From an uncultured Candidatus Pelagibacter sp. (lineage in GTDB: Bacteria > Pseudomonadota > Alphaproteobacteria > Pelagibacterales > Pelagibacteraceae): 6,905 nucleotides of DNA. This document shows, in pieces, positions 1 to 6,626 of this stretch. The stretch lies in contig CAJWKX010000036.1 of NCBI GenBank assembly GCA_913043015.1, positions 1 to 6,905 of the forward strand, written 5' to 3'. The notes under the pieces were generated by a model that was given only the letters and a program-made list of their open reading frames with translations, made no database searches and was not told where the DNA came from. A program made the translations under genes and the position numbers. How positions within the stretch are numbered: position 1 is the first letter of the stretch; every line of letters starts with the position of its first letter.

Positions 1-200
1 TCGTCTATTTTTTTTTGTAATTTTTCTCTATTTTCTAATAGCTCTTTATTTTTAGGTGATAGCTCGTGAACGTATTTATTAAACCCATTCCAAAAATTTT
101 CTTTTTTTATTTTTGTTCCTGGTAACAATTCATCATTTACAAAATTTAATAATTTTTCTGAAATAGAAAGATTTTTAATTTTTACGTATTTATCGCCCAT
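1..200 (-). CDS. glcB: Malate synthase G, N-terminal fragment (5' end of gene; rest lies outside the window)
   Basis: Malate synthase G condenses glyoxylate with acetyl-CoA to give malate, in the cytoplasm. Only the first 66 codons are present; the family is about 720 residues long. The translation starts MGDKYVKIKNL and continues with FVNDELLPGTKI, then FWNGFNKYVHELSPKNKELL. This lines up with the start of E. coli GlcB ([32 protein letters not shown]), so the family call rests on a clear but short stretch. The catalytic TIM barrel is not in the window. The ATG at 200-198 lies just downstream of a tandem glycine riboswitch, a gene-riboswitch pairing known in SAR11, which supports the identification independently. 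The inferred role is disposal of glyoxylate into malate when glycine is plentiful. The accA gene is divergent on the other side of the leader. Confidence 0.92.
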   Translation of the reverse strand, partial: MGDKYVKIKNLSISEKLLNFVNDELLPGTKIKKENFWNGFNKYVHELSPKNKELLENREKLQKKID

Positions 201-205
201 ATTAA

Positions 206-219
206 CCCTATACCCCCTC
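206..219 (-). promoter_or_regulatory. G-rich ribosome binding region of glcB
   Basis: Immediately downstream of aptamer II the minus strand reads GAGGGGGTATAGGG, ending 5 nt before the ATG at 200. AGGG at 209-206 has the spacing of a Shine-Dalgarno site; GAGG at 219-216 is 15 nt away and partly used in the P1 stem of aptamer II. It fixes the glcB start. No other start codon in the window has a comparable upstream sequence. Which G-run pairs with 16S rRNA is inferred. Confidence 0.6.
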
Positions 220-360
220 TGTCCTTGTGCCTGAGAGATTTGCTCCTTCGGCGAGAAATATTCTCTTTCCAGAGTTAATATGTACGGTCCTTTTGCCTGA
301 GAGTTTCCGGGGTGGTTGCTCCTTCGGCGCTACATTTAAGTAATCTCTCCCGATTATTAA
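213..360 (-). promoter_or_regulatory. Tandem (two-aptamer) glycine riboswitch in the glcB leader
   Basis: Read on the minus strand, two glycine aptamers follow each other. The conserved core GCCGAAGGAGCAA occurs at 328-316 and again at 252-240, and the core CTCTCAGGCA at 303-294 and 237-228, each followed by an AAGGAC block. Aptamer II is closed by P1 (CTCTG 274-270 with CAGAG 221-217). Aptamer I has CGG 352-350 with CCG 287-285. A leader-linker helix, TTAATA 360-355 with TATTAA 280-275, resembles the P0 interaction known in tandem glycine riboswitches. Aptamer I carries 12 nt between its two core blocks (315-304), where aptamer II has only 2 nt. P2 of aptamer II is atypical: GGAAAGAG where GGAGAG is usual. 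Only 12 to 16 nt separate aptamer II from the glcB ATG, and no terminator hairpin with a U-run fits there. Control of translation initiation is therefore more likely than attenuation (inference). Published SAR11 work describes such a switch as glycine-activated. Confidence 0.97.
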
Positions 361-425
361 TTATAAATTTAATTAATTTAGGACACTTTATTGCCTTTTT
401 TAAATATAATAAATAACTTTTTTTA
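355..425. promoter_or_regulatory. Divergent promoter region between glcB (minus) and accA (plus)
   Basis: On the plus strand TATAAT at 405-410 is a perfect -10 hexamer, about 16 nt before the accA ATG, which would leave a leader of roughly 9 nt. On the minus strand the same bases read TATTAT (411-406) or TATATT (408-403), possible -10 elements for glcB. A second minus-strand TATAAT at 365-360 is a better hexamer, but a start about 7 nt downstream would cut off the leader strand at 360-355 that pairs with the riboswitch linker. No good -35 (TTGACA-like) is visible on either strand, and the region is so AT-rich that -10 matches are cheap. Confidence 0.4.
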
Positions 426-1529
426 ATGAAAAATTATCTTGATTTTGAAACTGATATAAAAAACCTTGAGACTGAGCTGGATCAACTTAAAGACCCTTAT
501 AACCAAGAAGGTTTATCTGAAGTAGACACAAATAAAATTTTAGAATTACAGAGTGAAATTGAAAATAGACTAAAAGATATTTATTCAAATCTTGATCCAT
601 GGCAGACTGTACAAGTTGCGCGCCACAAAAATAGAGCGAAAAGTAAATTTTATATTGATAATCTATTTGAGAATTTTACACTACTCTCTGGAGATAGATA
701 TTATGCTGAAGATAAATCTGTAGTAGCTGGATTTGGAGAGTTTGAAAACAAATCAGTGTTGATTATTGGTCAAGAAAAAGGCGAAGATTTAGATTCTAGA
801 ATTGAAAGAAATTTTGGAATGATGAGGCCTGAAGGTTATAGAAAAACTATTCGTTTAATGAAACTTGCAAATAAATTTAATATTCCAGTAATTTCATTTA
901 TAGATACACCGGGAGCTTACCCGGGAGTTGGAGCAGAAGAAAGAGGTCAAGCAGAGGCTATAGCAAAATCAATTCAGTGCTGCATGGAGTTAACAGTTCC
1001 TACAATTTCAATAATTATCGGAGAAGGAGGATCTGGAGGAGCAATTGCATTAGCTTCTTCAAATAAAGTTTTAATGTTACAAAATGCTATCTACTCAGTA
1101 ATTTCTCCAGAAGGATGTGCAACAATTTTATGGAGAGATCCAAAAAAAACTTTGGAAGCTTCAAAAGCCATGAAATTATCTTCTAAAGATCTTTTAGATT
1201 TGGAGATTATAGATGAAGTAATTATGGAGCCAATAGGCGGAGCTCATAGAGATAGAGATTTAATTTTAGATAATGTTAGAAGATCATTAAGAAAAAATCT
1301 AGAAATTTTTACAAATATGAGCAAAGATGAAATTCTAATGCAAAGAAAAAATAAATTTTTATCTATTGGTAGAGGAAAAGGTTTTGCAAGTTATTCTGGA
1401 ATATCTGAGAATTTATCAATGAAAACTTCAATATCGGATAATATTAAAAGTAGAATTTTAAAAAATAGAAAGTATCTACCAGTACTATTGGTAATAATTA
1501 TTTTGTTTATATTTATTTCACAATTATAA
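426..1529 (+). CDS. accA: Acetyl-CoA carboxylase carboxyltransferase subunit alpha, with a hydrophobic C-terminal extension
   Basis: AccA pairs with AccD to transfer the carboxyl group from biotin-BCCP to acetyl-CoA, making malonyl-CoA, the committed step of fatty-acid synthesis. The start MKNYLDFETDIKNLE matches the usual AccA N terminus. Family signatures follow: FIDTPGAYPGVGAEERGQ (158-175), the glycine-rich GEGGSGGA (199-206) and YSVISPEGCATILW (223-236). The family's usual end (E. coli has 319 residues) falls near residue 320. The protein runs on to 367: a polar linker, basic KNRKY (346-350), then about 16 hydrophobic residues (351-366). This looks like a C-terminal membrane anchor, though A/T-rich codons favour Ile, Leu and Phe by chance. 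No accD, accB or accC is in the window. The ATG at 426 has no Shine-Dalgarno sequence. The gene runs convergently into secA, overlapping by 6 bp. Confidence 0.97.
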   Translation: MKNYLDFETDIKNLETELDQLKDPYNQEGLSEVDTNKILELQSEIENRLKDIYSNLDPWQTVQVARHKNRAKSKFYIDNLFENFTLLSGDRYYAEDKSVVAGFGEFENKSVLIIGQEKGEDLDSRIERNFGMMRPEGYRKTIRLMKLANKFNIPVISFIDTPGAYPGVGAEERGQAEAIAKSIQCCMELTVPTISIIIGEGGSGGAIALASSNKVLMLQNAIYSVISPEGCATILWRDPKKTLEASKAMKLSSKDLLDLEIIDEVIMEPIGGAHRDRDLILDNVRRSLRKNLEIFTNMSKDEILMQRKNKFLSIGRGKGFASYSGISENLSMKTSISDNIKSRILKNRKYLPVLLVIIILFIFISQL

Positions 1530-4070
1530 AGCTCCACAGCACTGCTTAAATTTTTTACCAGTGGCAGGACATTTTTCATTTCTTGGAATTTTTTGACCCT
1601 TATTCAAAATTAAAAGACATTTTGGATTTGAAGAAATTTTTTCATTAAACATTTTTTGTTCTTTTGGCTGTTCAACAATTTTAAGATTTAGTAAAATAGT
1701 GACTAAATCTGTTTTTAATTTATCTAATAATTTTTCAAATAATGAAAAAGCCTCTTTTTTGTATTCAATTAAAGGATCTCTCTGACCATAAGATCTAAGA
1801 CCAATCACTCCTCTTAATTGTTCGAGATATTGAATGTGTGATTTCCAGTTTTGATCTATTAGTTGTAAAAAAATTCTTTTTTCAATTTCTTCAGCCTGTT
1901 CTTTTCCTAAAAATTTTTCTCTTTCGTTTCTTTTTTGTTTAAAAGTTTCTTTAATTTTATTTGAAAACTCATCATTTTTCATTTCTACTAAATCTTTTGC
2001 TTTATTTTCTTCTAAAGTTTTTCCTAAAATTGATTTAGTTTGGCTTATAAAATCACTATTTTTTGGATTAACCAGATACTTTTTTTTGAGTTCTAATAAT
2101 TTTGTTATCATTTCATCTAAAAAATCATCAGCATAGTTTAGAGATTCTTTTTTATTAATAATATTATTTCTTTGGTTAAAAATTACATGTCTTTGATCAT
2201 TTAAAACATTGTCAAATTTTAACAAAGTTTTTCTTATATCAAAGTTTCTTGCCTCAACTTTTTGCTGAGCTCTTTCTAAAGCTTTGTTTATCCAAGGATG
2301 ATCTATACTTTCACCATCTTTTAATCCAAGTTTTTGAAGAATATTGTTCATAGATTCTGAACCAAATATCCTCATTAGATCATCCTGTAAACTAACATAA
2401 AAAATAGAATTTCCTTCATCTCCTTGTCGTCCAGATCGTCCTCTTGCTTGATTGTCAACACGACGACTTTCCATTCTTTCTGTTCCAATTACAAATAAGC
2501 CTCCCAAAGATTTTATTTCTTCTTTTTCGTTTTTTTGTTCTTCGGGTGATTTTCCTCCTAATTTTATATCAACACCTCTTCCGGAAATACTTGTTGTAAT
2601 TATTACGGAGTATTTTTTTCCAGCATTAGCTATTATTTCAGCTTCTCTTTCATGGTTTTTAGCATTTAGAACTGTATGTTTAATTCCTTTTTGTTTAAGT
2701 AGTTGAGAGTAATGTTCAGATTTATTTACACTTGCTGTAAAAATTAATAAAGGCTGTCCTTTAATATTGAATTCTGTAATTTTTTTCACAATTGTTTCAT
2801 CTTTTTCTTCTGCAGTTCTAAATATTTGATCATTCCAGTCTTTTCTTATCATTCTTTTATTTGTTGGAATTACAACTACTGGAAGATTATAAATTTCATA
2901 AAATTCCTCTGATTCAGTAACAGCAGTTCCTGTGCAACCTGAAAGTTTTGAATATAGCTTGAAGTAATTTTGATAAGTTATAGAAGCTAGTGTTTGATTT
3001 TCAGCTTGAACTTCAACTTTTTCTTTTGCTTCTATCCCTTGATGGAGGCCATCTCCAAAACGTCTTCCAGGTAGTTGTCTACCAGTTTGTTCATCTATAA
3101 TTACTATTTGCCCATCCTTAACAATATAGTCTCTCCCATTTTGAAATAAATGATTAGCTCTCAAAGCTTGATTTACATGATGAACTAGATTTATGTTTTC
3201 GGGATCATAAAAATTATTATTTTTTAAAATGCCTGCGTTAGAAAAAATTTTTTCCACACTATCAATTCCTTTATTTGTTAATAAAACATTTTTATCTTTT
3301 TCATCTATTTCAAAATCGCTATGATCTAAATTTTTAACGAGTTTATCTATAGCAAGATATTGACTTGTTTTATCCTCAACTGCTCCAGAGATGATTAAAG
3401 GCGTTCTTGCTTCATCAATCAAGCAAGAATCAATTTCATCAACTATTGCAAAATTATGCCCTCTTTGAACCATTGATTCAGAAGAAAACTTCATGTTGTC
3501 TCTTAAATAATCAAATCCAAGTTCACTATTAGTTGCATAAGCAATATCACAATTATAATTTTGTTTTCTTTCATCATCAGATTGATCGTTATTGATGTAA
3601 CCTGTTGTAAGGCCCAGAAAATTATAGATCTTACCCATATTTTGACAATCTCTTTTTGCAAGATAATCATTAACTGTCACTACATGTACACCTTTTTTGG
3701 ATAAAGCATTGAGATATGCAGCAAGAACAATAGTTAAAGTTTTTCCTTCTCCTGTTTTCATTTCTACAATTTTATTTTCATGTAGAACAACTCCACCTAT
3801 AATTTGAACATCAAAATGTCGTTCGTTAGTTGTTCTTTTAGATGCTTCTCTTACCAGCGCAAAAGCTTCAGGTAGTATTTCATTAAAAGAAACTCCCTGA
3901 TTAATTTTTTTTATGAATTCTTCTGTTTTTTTTGGAAAATCTTCATCAGACAATTTAATTATGTCATTTTCTAAATTATTGACTTTAATTACGATTTTTT
4001 GAATTCTATCAAGCTCTCTTTGATTGCTTGATTTTATAATTTTTGACAATAAGTTTAAAGGATTGAGCAT
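1524..4070 (-). CDS. secA: Preprotein translocase ATPase SecA
   Basis: SecA is the motor ATPase that pushes unfolded preproteins through SecYEG at the inner membrane. The 848-residue protein is full length (E. coli 901; the difference is mostly in the C-terminal linker). Visible in order: Walker A MKTGEGKT (104-111); Walker B and following DEIDSCLIDEARTPLIISG (211-229); the second nucleotide-binding fold with SGRGVDIKLGG (496-506) and GTERMESRRVDNQARGRSGRQG (529-550); the helical scaffold around 575-630; the wing/IRA2 region QNWKSHIQYLEQLRG (740-754); and a C-terminal zinc motif (834-845). Two oddities stand out. The zinc motif reads CPATGKKFKQCC, so the second of four usual ligands is Ala836. 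Motif V reads TTSISGRGVDI where most SecA proteins have (A)TNMAGRGTDI. The ATG at 4070 gives the normal N terminus; no Shine-Dalgarno sequence precedes it. The gene is divergent from argJ. Confidence 0.98.
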   Translation of the reverse strand: MLNPLNLLSKIIKSSNQRELDRIQKIVIKVNNLENDIIKLSDEDFPKKTEEFIKKINQGVSFNEILPEAFALVREASKRTTNERHFDVQIIGGVVLHENKIVEMKTGEGKTLTIVLAAYLNALSKKGVHVVTVNDYLAKRDCQNMGKIYNFLGLTTGYINNDQSDDERKQNYNCDIAYATNSELGFDYLRDNMKFSSESMVQRGHNFAIVDEIDSCLIDEARTPLIISGAVEDKTSQYLAIDKLVKNLDHSDFEIDEKDKNVLLTNKGIDSVEKIFSNAGILKNNNFYDPENINLVHHVNQALRANHLFQNGRDYIVKDGQIVIIDEQTGRQLPGRRFGDGLHQGIEAKEKVEVQAENQTLASITYQNYFKLYSKLSGCTGTAVTESEEFYEIYNLPVVVIPTNKRMIRKDWNDQIFRTAEEKDETIVKKITEFNIKGQPLLIFTASVNKSEHYSQLLKQKGIKHTVLNAKNHEREAEIIANAGKKYSVIITTSISGRGVDIKLGGKSPEEQKNEKEEIKSLGGLFVIGTERMESRRVDNQARGRSGRQGDEGNSIFYVSLQDDLMRIFGSESMNNILQKLGLKDGESIDHPWINKALERAQQKVEARNFDIRKTLLKFDNVLNDQRHVIFNQRNNIINKKESLNYADDFLDEMITKLLELKKKYLVNPKNSDFISQTKSILGKTLEENKAKDLVEMKNDEFSNKIKETFKQKRNEREKFLGKEQAEEIEKRIFLQLIDQNWKSHIQYLEQLRGVIGLRSYGQRDPLIEYKKEAFSLFEKLLDKLKTDLVTILLNLKIVEQPKEQKMFNEKISSNPKCLLILNKGQKIPRNEKCPATGKKFKQCCGAL

Positions 4071-4141
4071 TTAATAATTTTATTGGTATATAAATTAATT
4101 TTACTGTTTAATATAGTAACTAAATCAAATTTTTAAATAGT
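4071..4141. promoter_or_regulatory. Divergent intergenic region between secA (minus) and argJ (plus)
   Basis: These 71 bp must contain the promoters of both genes unless transcription comes from further away. Plus-strand TATAGT at 4112-4117 is a possible argJ -10, 24 bp before its ATG. The minus strand has TATATT-like and TATACC-like hexamers at 4110-4115 and 4085-4090. No clear -35, operator or hairpin is seen, and neither gene has a Shine-Dalgarno sequence. Confidence 0.3.
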
Positions 4142-5443
4142 ATGGTTATTAACATTAACACTTTTTTTAATTCTAGAAATAGAGACTCTAAAATGGGTGA
4201 TTTTCAGGATTTAGATCATTTAGATGGAGTTTCAATATCCACGACAAGTGCGAATTTATATGGAAATCATAGAGACGATCTTGTACTTTTTTATTTTAGA
4301 AATGGAGCAACCCATGCATCTGTTTATACCCAATCCAAATTAATTTCTGAAAATATAAAATGGAATTTAAATATTAAAACTAAAAAAATAAAAGCTTTGT
4401 TGGTCAATACTAGAAATGCAAATGTATTTACTGGCAAGAATGGTTTTAAAGGACTTAAACTTTTAGCAGATGATTTATCAAATATGTTGACCGAAAGACA
4501 AAAAAAAGATGAAGAAAAACCTGAGAGAATTAAACATTCAGATATACTTTTTGCATGTACAGGAACAATTGGCGAAATTTTTCCCACTGAAAAAATTAAA
4601 GCTTCTATTCCAGATTTAATTAAAAAAATAAAATATACACAAAATAAATATATTTGGATAAAGGCCGCAATGGGGATTTTAACAACAGATCTTAAACCTA
4701 AGTTGGCTATGGAAGAATGTAATATTGGCAATAAACAAATTAAAATTTATGGAATTGCAAAAGGTTCAGGAATGATTTTTCCAAATATGGCAACCACTTT
4801 AGGTTTTGTTTTTACTGATGCAGCAATATCTTCCACTATTTTAAAATATTTATTAAAGAAAAATATAAGAACAACATTTAATGCAATTTCATGCGATGGG
4901 GATACCAGTACTAATGATATGGTTTCAATTTTTGCAACTGGTGAAGCAAATAATTGTAAAATAAATAATGTCAAAGATGTTAAATTAGAAAAATTTAATA
5001 ATTGCTTACATGCAGTTCTGTTAAATCTAGCAAAACGAGTCACGGCAGACGGAGAAGGAGCTTCTAAATTTATTACAGTTAATACTTTAAATTGTAAAAC
5101 TGAAGAAGATGCAAAAAAAATATCTTTTTCAATAGCAAACTCACCTCTAGTAAAAACTGCTATTGCAGGAGAAGATCCAAATTGGGGTCGAATTATTATG
5201 GCTTTAGGTAAAGCTAATGTAAATTTAAATCAAAATAAACTGTTAATAAAATTTGGATCCTTAAACATTGTAGAGAAAGGGAAATTATCAAATTCTTTTA
5301 ATGAGATTGAAGTTGCAGACTACATGAAAAATGAAAATATTGATATTATAGTGAATTTGAACATTGGAAAAAAAAAATTTACTGTTTATACAATGGATTT
5401 AACCAAAAAATATATTGATATTAATTCAAATTATAGAAGTTGA
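4142..5443 (+). CDS. argJ: Glutamate N-acetyltransferase / amino-acid N-acetyltransferase ArgJ
   Basis: ArgJ transfers the acetyl group from N-acetylornithine to glutamate, recycling acetyl in the cyclic arginine pathway; some members also make N-acetylglutamate from acetyl-CoA. It is cytoplasmic and self-cleaves into two chains. Family motifs are intact: TGTIGE with the oxyanion-hole Thr-Gly (140-141), KGSGMIFPNMATTLGFVFTDA (207-227) with expected autocleavage between Ala217 and the nucleophile Thr218, CDGDTSTNDM (251-260), AGEDPNWGRI (342-351), and the C-terminal DLTKKYIDINSNYRS (419-433). The 433-residue length is at the upper end of normal. Whether it is mono- or bifunctional cannot be told from the sequence. 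The ATG at 4142 is the only good start before the family region, with no Shine-Dalgarno sequence. The DUF1178 gene follows after 41 bp and may be co-transcribed. A run of ten A at 5368-5377 near the 3' end is in frame. Confidence 0.97.
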   Translation: MVININTFFNSRNRDSKMGDFQDLDHLDGVSISTTSANLYGNHRDDLVLFYFRNGATHASVYTQSKLISENIKWNLNIKTKKIKALLVNTRNANVFTGKNGFKGLKLLADDLSNMLTERQKKDEEKPERIKHSDILFACTGTIGEIFPTEKIKASIPDLIKKIKYTQNKYIWIKAAMGILTTDLKPKLAMEECNIGNKQIKIYGIAKGSGMIFPNMATTLGFVFTDAAISSTILKYLLKKNIRTTFNAISCDGDTSTNDMVSIFATGEANNCKINNVKDVKLEKFNNCLHAVLLNLAKRVTADGEGASKFITVNTLNCKTEEDAKKISFSIANSPLVKTAIAGEDPNWGRIIMALGKANVNLNQNKLLIKFGSLNIVEKGKLSNSFNEIEVADYMKNENIDIIVNLNIGKKKFTVYTMDLTKKYIDINSNYRS

Positions 5444-5484
5444 TATACTATTGAAAACTAAATTTAAAATATTATATATTAATT

Positions 5485-5907
5485 ATGATTAAATATAAGT
5501 TAATCTGCAAAGATTGTTCACAACTATTTGATAGCTGGTTTGCTTCATCTAAAGAATTTGAAAAATTAAAAAAATCAAAATATTTAAAATGCCCAACTTG
5601 TAATTCATTAAATATTGATAAATCTTTAATGGCACCACTTTTAGTAAATACAAAAAAAAACAACAATGTTTTAAATAAACAAAAAAATAAAGAAGTCAGA
5701 AATGAAATAAAAAAATATCAAAAATTTATTAAAAATAATTTTGATTATGTGGGAAAAAATTTTGCTTATGAGGCAAGATCAATACACTATAATAAGAAGA
5801 AGAAAAAAGGTATTTATGGAAATGCTTCTCTGAATGAGGTTAAAGAGCTTAAAGAAGAGGGAATAGAAACTGAAATGATTCCATGGATAAATTATAATGA
5901 AAACTAA
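5485..5907 (+). CDS. DUF1178 family protein (zinc-ribbon-like, function unknown)
   Basis: The 140-residue protein matches the DUF1178 family found mainly in Alphaproteobacteria: N-terminal MIKYKLICKDC, WFASSKEFEKL, CPTCNSLNIDKSLMAP, then DYVGKNFAYEARSIHY and KGIYGNASLNEVKELKEEGI, the family's C-terminal block. Four cysteines in two pairs (C8-x2-C11 and C36-x2-C39) could form a zinc-ribbon knuckle; in many relatives the first pair is a Cys followed by Gly-His, so the second Cys here makes the site look complete. The middle (about 55-85) is Lys/Asn-rich and variable. There is no signal peptide or membrane segment, so it is probably cytoplasmic. The family has no established function that I know of. 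It follows argJ by 41 bp and overlaps the convergent ubiG by 4 bp; relatives often sit beside ubiG in alphaproteobacteria. No Shine-Dalgarno sequence precedes the ATG. Confidence 0.92.
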   Translation: MIKYKLICKDCSQLFDSWFASSKEFEKLKKSKYLKCPTCNSLNIDKSLMAPLLVNTKKNNNVLNKQKNKEVRNEIKKYQKFIKNNFDYVGKNFAYEARSIHYNKKKKKGIYGNASLNEVKELKEEGIETEMIPWINYNEN

Positions 5908-6626
5908 ATCTTTTTAAAGATAGCAATATAATTCACAGATTTATCTTCACTAAGTATCCACTCATCAGTTAATATACTAAATTTCATTCCATCTAACTTA
6001 TTTAATCTTAATCCGTTTTTTTTTCCATGTTCATTTAACTTAGAGGGTTCAATAAATTTATCCCATTGATGAGTTCCTATAGGCAGCCATCTTATAATAT
6101 ATTCTGCACCAATTATAGCAAATATATAAGATTTGAAAGTTTTGTTTAATGTTGCAACAAACATTAATCCACTTGATTTTAATAATTCAGAACTCTTTTT
6201 TATAAATAAATTTATATCTTCAACATGTTCAACTATTTCCATGTTTAAAACTACATCAAATTTTTTTTTAATTTTAAGTTTTTCAGGTGAAGTACACATA
6301 TATTCGATTTTAAGTTTGCTTTTTTTAGAATGAAATTTTGCGACATCTATATTTTTTTTTGAAGCATCAATTGCAGTTACTTTCGCTCCCAGTTTACACA
6401 TTGATTCGGATAAAAGACCACCACCACATCCAATATCTAAAATCTTTAAGCTTTTTAAAGGAGTATTTTTTGATTTAATTTTGAAATTTTGAATAATATT
6501 ATCTTTAATATACTTAATTCTAATGGGATTAAATTTGTGCAATGGCTTGAATTTTCCCTCTGGATCCCACCATTCATTAGCAATTTTTGAAAACTTTTGA
6601 ATTTCTTTTTTATTTATAGTGCTCAT
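5904..6626 (-). CDS. ubiG: Ubiquinone biosynthesis O-methyltransferase UbiG
   Basis: UbiG is an S-adenosylmethionine-dependent methyltransferase that performs both O-methylations of the ubiquinone ring, acting at the inner face of the membrane. At 240 residues it is of normal length. Visible are the N-terminal FSKIANEWWDPEGKFKPLH (12-30), SAM motif I LDIGCGGG (63-70), the acidic Asp87 ending strand 2, NMEIVEHVED (128-137), and the UbiG-specific GAEYIIRWLPIGTHQWDKF (173-191), a region linked to membrane lipid contact in E. coli UbiG. The last block separates it from generic class I methyltransferases. The ATG at 6626 gives MSTINKKEIQ, the expected beginning, without a Shine-Dalgarno sequence. 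The gene ends inside the last codons of the convergent DUF1178 gene and is divergent from lysC, a neighbourhood common in alphaproteobacteria. Confidence 0.96.
   Translation of the reverse strand: MSTINKKEIQKFSKIANEWWDPEGKFKPLHKFNPIRIKYIKDNIIQNFKIKSKNTPLKSLKILDIGCGGGLLSESMCKLGAKVTAIDASKKNIDVAKFHSKKSKLKIEYMCTSPEKLKIKKKFDVVLNMEIVEHVEDINLFIKKSSELLKSSGLMFVATLNKTFKSYIFAIIGAEYIIRWLPIGTHQWDKFIEPSKLNEHGKKNGLRLNKLDGMKFSILTDEWILSEDKSVNYIAIFKKI

Noticed and set aside
1477..1493. TACCA/TGGTA inverted repeat near the accA 3' end, followed by T-rich sequence, as a terminator
   Set aside because: The stem is 5 bp with a 7-nt loop and only one or two G-C pairs at its core, lies inside the coding region, and no continuous T-run follows.
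1391..1579. Minus-strand open frame across the accA/secA junction
   Set aside because: It overlaps the ends of both real genes in another frame and has no recognisable product.
2452..2706. Plus-strand open frame of 84 codons opposite secA
   Set aside because: It lies wholly antisense to a strongly conserved part of secA and its translation has no recognisable family features; it is a shadow frame.
4324..5043. Two minus-strand open frames opposite argJ
   Set aside because: Both are antisense to conserved argJ motifs. Their Phe/Ile/Ser-rich translations are what A/T-rich antisense reading produces.
5368..5377. Run of ten A in argJ as a frameshift or slippage site
   Set aside because: The frame is intact through the run and continues into the conserved C-terminal motif; such runs are expected in this base composition.
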